A DNA stretch of 64,000 bases, from NCBI GenBank assembly GCA_947652115.1, contig OX393573.1, forward strand, positions 2,847,769 to 2,911,768, read 5' to 3'. This document shows, piece by piece, positions 58,645-64,000 of this stretch. Source of the DNA: Blastomussa wellsi. Its lineage: Eukaryota > Cnidaria > Anthozoa > Scleractinia > Plerogyridae. A program made the position numbers and the translations under genes. How positions within the stretch are numbered: position 1 is the first letter of the stretch; each line of letters opens with the position of its first letter. The notes under the pieces are model-generated. The model saw only the letters and a program-made list of their open reading frames with translations. It did no database searches and was not told the DNA's origin.

Positions 58645-61600
58645 TTAAGTGAAGTACATCGCTCCCTTCATTTTGTCGTTGACTTGTATCGCTCTTGCAG
58701 ACGTCTCCAAATCAACCGCGTTTCCGCCCCTAAAACGGTAAAGATGGTACAAAAATAGTTCAAAAACTGACGACAGTGATTTCAAACAAACTGTTCAGCT
58801 GCGCTTAAAAATTACAGGAAAAACGATTCCAAATTTGGTACAACAAGGTACACACGCAGATGAAGTGGGGTAGGGGAAGGGTAGGGCGGGGGAGGTAAAA
58901 CATCTTGAAAACTGCTGTATTGCCCAAGCTGTAAATTTTTTTTTCAATAATGAACTTTATTTGAGTGTTATCTGTATATATCTAGCACTGACGTACTAAC
59001 TGGGGACACTGTAAAGCACAAATGAAATAAAATTATATTAATCAAATCAAAACAAAAAGAAATAATGAAAAAACTGTCACAAATATTTATACTGACCCAA
59101 CAATCTAGGAAACTGTGATAAAGATAATTTTTTTTATTCATCACGAGCATGGGACAAAGGGAATTCTTCAGACCCCAACAAGATTCCAACCACGACTTCC
59201 TAGATACCGGTTGGACTCGTCTAACCAAATGAATACACCTTATTCCAAAATGGCGGCTGATTTATGCACAAAAAATTCGCCCATTTAGCCTCATTTTTGA
59301 GTAAAAATTTAATTTTGCTCATGCTATCGAGATAAGAAGGGCCACTTAATATGCTTATACAGGAATAATTAATCGTCCGCCATTTTGGAATAAGGTCTAT
59401 TCAGCAACAGAGAGACTCATAGTGAGCCAAGCCATTTACTAGGTTCATATATTCGCTTTTTCTACCTTCCATTTCCTCCATTGGTCACGTGATGTCTCGC
59501 TCGAAAAGCCACTAAATGTGCATAATAGGCAGGAGCTGGCATGGAAACACTGCGAGTGCACCGTGCATACACGTGGCAAAGCTGATAAGTGAGCTGTTGA
59601 AGGCTGTCTGCTGTGAACGCGTTATCGTCATACAACACATGGTAGTGTGTGGGTCGGCTTGTTCCCTGCAGAGAAATCCGACGACAACGTTAACAGTGTA
59701 AGCTTGTCTAACAAGATTACAGTCATGCAAGATAGACTTTTGTTAGACAACATGGATAAGAGAAGAACAGGCGTGAGAAAAAGTTATATCAATAAGCAAA
59801 GCATAAGATAATTTAAATTATGAAATGAAAAAGTGAAAGGCACAAACAGGAATAACTGAGTGAATGATTATTGACTGACTGAGCAAGCAGACAAGTACAT
59901 AGGCGTACGGGCAATTTCTTTCCAGGGGGGGGGGGGGGGGCGGATGGGGCGGTGAACCATTTGCCCAAAAAATTCTCCCAAGTTGCCTTGCCCAAATTTT
60001 CTCATGCTGTCCAAAAAGTCTGATTTGCCCAAAATTTGGGGGGGGGCTGCAGCCTCCCCCCCCCGGCCCATACGCCTATGGACAAGTAGAAAAGAAAACC
60101 ATAGCGCAGGTGGACAGGCTGGCTGATGCACATAGACAGACAGACAGACAGATGGCAGACAGACAGACAAATGGACAGAGACCACATAAAAGCAAGGGAA
60201 TAAATGACGAACAGACCAACTGGCAAGACACAGATCTGGACAGACAGACAGGCAGACTACACAAGAAACAACGGAATTGATGACTGACGGACTGACTGAT
60301 GGACAGACAGACAGACAGAGGATAGAAATAGAAAGAGAGTAACTGGACCACCATAACCCACTGTAAAATGAACACATGTTTGTGGTTAAAACTAACAACT
60401 ACCTGGATTCCATAGTGGCTGCACAGATAGAAGTCAAACTCGTAAGGGTGCGTGATTCCTCTGTCGACAGTGGTGCCAGGAGGCACATTCTGCCCCTTGC
60501 CTGAGGCATCTCGTCCGTCCTCACAGAACAGCCTTGTATGGTGTCGCTTCTGAACCACAACAAAAGTGATTCTTGGACGATACTCCTTTTCCAGCTTCAT
60601 ACACGCCTCTTGTACAGCACGCACTTCGTGAACGAGTACTTGGTCAAATTGACCCTCGCTGACTCCATCCCGGTAAAAAATGATTTTGGACGGTTTAAGT
60701 TTCCTGTTGGTTTTGTAGAACTCAATAAGAAGCTCTTTCACCATGCCAACCAAATCATTAATAATTTCCTGGGCACCGCCTTGCTTCTCGTGTCTCTGTG
60801 CTCGAACCCGTGCACAGTATTTAGTTGCATTTGCATCCATACTGGCCACAACGGCAGCAATAGATGGAATTCCATTTTCAGTAGGGGAGGGGTGTGTAAC
60901 ATCAGCACCAAAGATAATGACAGGTTCTTTGAACACAGGTGACTTTTCTGTCGGATCAATCACGTGATTGATTCCACCCAGTTTTGAGTTTATCTTCAAA
61001 GAGATGTTGGAGCACACTTGAGGTTTAGCTTGTTGTACAAGCTTCGACTGAACACACTGGGTTGCAATTCCAAGCACATTGTCACCGACTCGTTTGATCT
61101 CTGAATAAAGGTCTTTTGTTTTCTCTGGCAGAACAGCCATGATAAGCTGCAGGTCTGGATGATCTGCGGCAAACTTGGAGAACAGACTTTCCACCTGATG
61201 GAATGGAATATGTAAAATTGCAAGTAGTATTAATATTGAAGAGGAGAGAGTGTTTTTAAAATAAGAGCGTTGAAATATACTACGCAATAATTTGACGAAC
61301 TTCAAGATGTTAGGAAATTATTGTGATGAAGCATCCTCTACGGAGTAAACAGAGAGTCAATCATATGCAGATATCATGTTTTTACACAAACAAAAATATT
61401 ACATATAATGTATGCGTATCGAACAGAGGGCTCGTCACAATCCAACATTTGGAAAGTGAGGGTGAAAATAGAGAACACATTATCTTGGCTTACTGCCTTA
61501 TCTCACACATGCAACATGAATACAATAGTGATCAAAAGATGCAGGCTTTTTTAGGACCTCCTACTGTTAAAACTTTTTAGACTGTTCACAGTCTGCTATT

Positions 61601-63698
61601 TTTTCATATTTTTCTTCGATCCGCCATTGCGGTGAATGAATGGTGAGAACTTTTAGTTCAGTGTACTGGGTATACATACAATTTACAAAGTCATTTTGAC
61701 CATCTTTCACATTTTGTAACTTTGCATATATCAAAACGTGGTTGTCTGGCCCATCGAGCAAACTTAAGTTAGTAAAATGTCCCTACTTCTTCCATCTTGC
61801 CAACTGATTGATCACTTACAGTACTACATGTAAAAATAATTGATGTCTTACATCACTGCAGCCCCTGGCATATCTGACAACAGTTGGCACCTCTGTCATC
61901 CTCATACCTTCTCCACTGGACACAGAAGCCATTTGCTTACAGAAGTTCCTCAGATGGTCTTCATGACACCATCGTGAAGGCGCAAAACAAGCCAAGGCCC
62001 AGGTTTGAATGCGGGCTCCCTGGTGAAGCGACTTGTTACGCATGTCCCATGAACCATCACGAGGAACCAGTGCCCGGTCTTGTGGTCCAAGGTTGAGTTT
62101 TGGTGCTGGTAGCACCCGACCTTCAACCTTGACCATTTCAGTACTGACGGAAGTCTGGAACTCCTCACGCAAGTATTTGCTACTGGTTTGAACCATTTGT
62201 TGGGCCTAGATTGGAACATTTGATAAATGAGTTATCTGACATACCAACTACTTTAAGCACACCAATGCGCAAAATTATACAATTCTTCAAGAGTACAACA
62301 AGTAGACGAGTATGAACAAACATTACCCAATACTGAATGTCTTGTTGTCGTTCAGGTGCAGGGCGAGCAGTACTGCGGATCATGTTTGCTGTCTGTTGTT
62401 CTGACAAATGCCTCTTCTGACAGGGAATAATGGTACAGACTTCCATTGGAAGGTAACGGTCCTTCTTCTGACCAACTTGCAGACAGGGAAGGTGAGGAAA
62501 TCTGATACAAGAGAGTAAAGTGCTGCATAAAACGTTACTTTTTAGCCAGCTGAAGTGCTTTGAGTGTATTTGTTGTGGTTCAATTTTATCTTTGGTCCAA
62601 ATTTTACTTTTTCTTTGTTTCAAGATTATGATAATGTATGATAATGACTTCAAAACAAAGGAAAATAAAATTTGAACCTAAGATTAAAACAAAATTGCCC
62701 CATACATGGTAATTAATCACAATTCCAAGGCTTGCTGATTATACTAACGTATCTTAATATATTTGTTTGTTTAGGTAATAAATATGATATTTCATAACTT
62801 TGTTACATTTGACAATGGTCTTTTAATAAGATGTGAAACATTATACTTACTTTGTCATTTATTGCTTTATGTTGTCTTTTAGTATATTCTCAGCTCCGAC
62901 TATTGCATTTCTAGCTTTTTGATTGGCTAAAAAGCTCGGACTATGAGCCAATAGTCAGAGTTTTACGTCATATGGAAAGTTGGGAGTCGGGGCGCGTGTG
63001 ACTGGAAGTTGTATGCTCTTGCCGGGCGCTTTGTAAAATTGTGGAAATAAAAATCGGCGGCAAAACCCGGTTTGAGAATTTACTAAAACAATTATTCCAT
63101 TCGCCCTTGTTGAATATGAAGTGATTATAACCAACTCGCGCTACGCGCTCGTTGGTTATTTTATCACTTCATACCCAACGCGGGCTCATGGAATAATTGT
63201 TATATATTCTAAGTTGGCAAGATGCTTTCATTGTGAATCTCATTATTTTGTATGCATCATGATTCCAGTATCTAGACTGATCTACCAGTAGGAGTTTAAA
63301 TAAAATTTGAGTAGCAGTCAGTAACTGAACATTTTTTTAACCTCTTCAAAATTAGTAAAAAAAGATAGCTGACGCTTTTATCAGCCGTTGGTGCTTATTC
63401 AAAGCAATGTAAAAGTCAAACCACTCCTTGAGAAACTAAAAAAATTACATTAAATGCAATGTCTTTTCAAAACTGTTATCCTAATAAATCACCGTGAACC
63501 ATGACTGAATGAACATAATTTACCTCAAAGGCCATCTGTATCTGTCCTTGAAATACTTTGCAACGGTTGTTTTTGTTTTGCGACCAGATACATCCTCCTC
63601 CACCTCAAACTCCAACCTCTCTGCAGAGGGTCCTGATAATCCCCATACGGTGTACTTTCTCTTAATAGAAGCTGCGTGAGTGGTTTGTATACGGATCC
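58645..63698 (-). CDS. Argonaute B, PAZ to C-terminus (5' exons outside window)
   Basis: Six exons on minus, in phase: 63524-63698, 62327-62501, 61852-62205, 60403-61194, 59466-59665, 58645-58729 (stop TAA). About 593 residues: PAZ in the first two ([11 protein letters not shown]), linker/MID in the third and fourth ([19 protein letters not shown]), PIWI from GADVTHP. The slicer tetrad is present: Asp in DVTHP, Glu in AQEIINDL, Asp in FYRDGV, His in YYAHLV. Argonaute A splits the third exon into three (123+28+203 = 354 nt, exactly the size here) and the fourth into seven. Insertions relative to A: EKQGGA before the Glu finger and a longer [10 protein letters not shown] loop. The C-terminus is MYFT instead of MYFA. 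The penultimate exon is exactly 200 nt in both genes. Role as for Argonaute A; cnidarians commonly carry two AGO-clade genes. Confidence 0.95.
59232..59401. mobile_element. 170-bp TIR element, AGO-B last intron flank
   Basis: AATACACCTTATTCCAAAAT and the complement ATTTTGGAATAAGGTCTATT at the right; shares the AATA(C/G)ACC(T/A)TATTC tip with the element at 27547-27991. Lies between the AGO-B last and penultimate exons. Confidence 0.85.
59897..60080. mobile_element. CATAGGCGTACGGGC TIR element, AGO-B intron
   Basis: Ends CATAGGCGTACGGGC and GCCCATACGCCTATGG, with G-runs and C-runs next to the TIRs and GCCCAAATTTT-like repeats inside. Non-coding. Confidence 0.8.
60118..60335. repeat. (GACA)n microsatellite, AGO-B intron
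   Basis: Imperfect CAGA/GACA tetranucleotide array about 70 bp from the AGO-B 792-nt exon; related in sequence to the SDHA intron 10 array. Confidence 0.85.
61240..61335. repeat. Decayed relative of the 50988-51137 foldback
   Basis: TTTGACGAACTTCAAGATGT..ATTGTGATGAAGCA parallels TTTGACGAACTTCGAAGTGT..ATGTGATGAAACA of the 51-kb element. One arm is degraded. Confidence 0.45.
62880..63203. mobile_element. ~320-bp MITE copy 2, AGO-B intron
   Basis: Near-identical to 13880-14181 (AGTATATTCTCAGCTCCGAC to AATAATTGTTATA) with about 45 extra bases after ACGTCATATGGAAA. Lies between the two PAZ exons of Argonaute B. Confidence 0.85.
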
Positions 63699-64000
63699 CT
63701 GGTAGACAAAGAAAGGTACAGTGAAGCTAAAGGTAAAGTCTGCATACGAGCCAAGAGGCCCATTAGGCTGCCGCAGTGTATCGTGACTGTTATGCCATTA
63801 CACATCCTACATGTATACCAACAGGGTTCATACTCCTTTTCACAGACAAATTTCCAGGACTTTTCCAGGAATCATATCGAATTTTCCAGGAGTCACTCAA
63901 AAATTCACATTAAACCCTTTTTCGTCCAAGATCCCAATATAAATTCTGCCAACTGTAAGCCTTGCATTTCTTAAAAAGTTAGTTAAGAAAAGTTCATTTC

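Noticed and set aside
59462..59470. Apparent early stop (GGA AGG TAG) ending Argonaute B at the 200-nt exon
   Set aside because: The AG-GTAGAA there is a donor matching the exon end in Argonaute A, and an in-phase last exon encoding the expected MYF(T) tail is present at 58645-58729.
60076..61305. 409-residue ORF read as a full protein
   Set aside because: Only 60403-61194 is exon; the ends read through a splice donor into a GACA microsatellite and upstream past the acceptor into the intron.

Overview
The window is nuclear DNA of an intron-rich animal, most likely a cnidarian and probably a stony coral or close hexacorallian relative (inference). The reasons are GT-AG introns throughout, a metazoan SDHA, two metazoan-type Argonautes, a DED/NB-ARC/TPR receptor of the kind expanded in corals, Penelope-like elements with hammerhead ribozymes, and very many foldback MITEs. 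No prokaryotic signatures are present.

Layout, left to right. 1-3496: most of the gag/protease half of a BEL/Pao LTR retrotransposon on the minus strand, cut by the window edge. 6.7-11.9 kb, minus: a ZU5-UPA-Death-domain gene, followed by an unrecognised ~477-codon exon that may be a separate gene or an alternative 3' exon. 14.7-15.1 kb: a long foldback. 15.1-18.7 kb, minus: a DED-NB-ARC-TPR receptor. 20.35-32.1 kb, plus: complete SDHA, 17 exons, 663 aa. 34.7-52.7 kb, plus: complete Argonaute A, 19 exons, 858 aa, with the catalytic tetrad intact. 56.4-56.9 kb, minus: a single-exon PH-domain gene. 58.6-63.7 kb, minus: the PAZ-to-stop part of Argonaute B, convergent with A, with its 5' exons beyond the right edge.

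Exons were called by splice consensus, phase continuity and family similarity. For SDHA and both Argonautes every junction keeps frame. Argonaute B lacks eight introns that A has in its MID/PIWI half, while the two genes share five other intron positions and phases.

Introns and spacers carry many mobile elements: at least a dozen foldback or terminal-inverted-repeat elements, two tRNA-like SINEs, LINE remnants, a Penelope-like insertion with a 13-bp target duplication, and two hammerhead ribozymes. One ribozyme has a complete canonical core; the other has a core substitution. Functionally the region joins a housekeeping mitochondrial gene, two death/immune-type genes and two small-RNA effector genes; nothing in the sequence shows that these work together.
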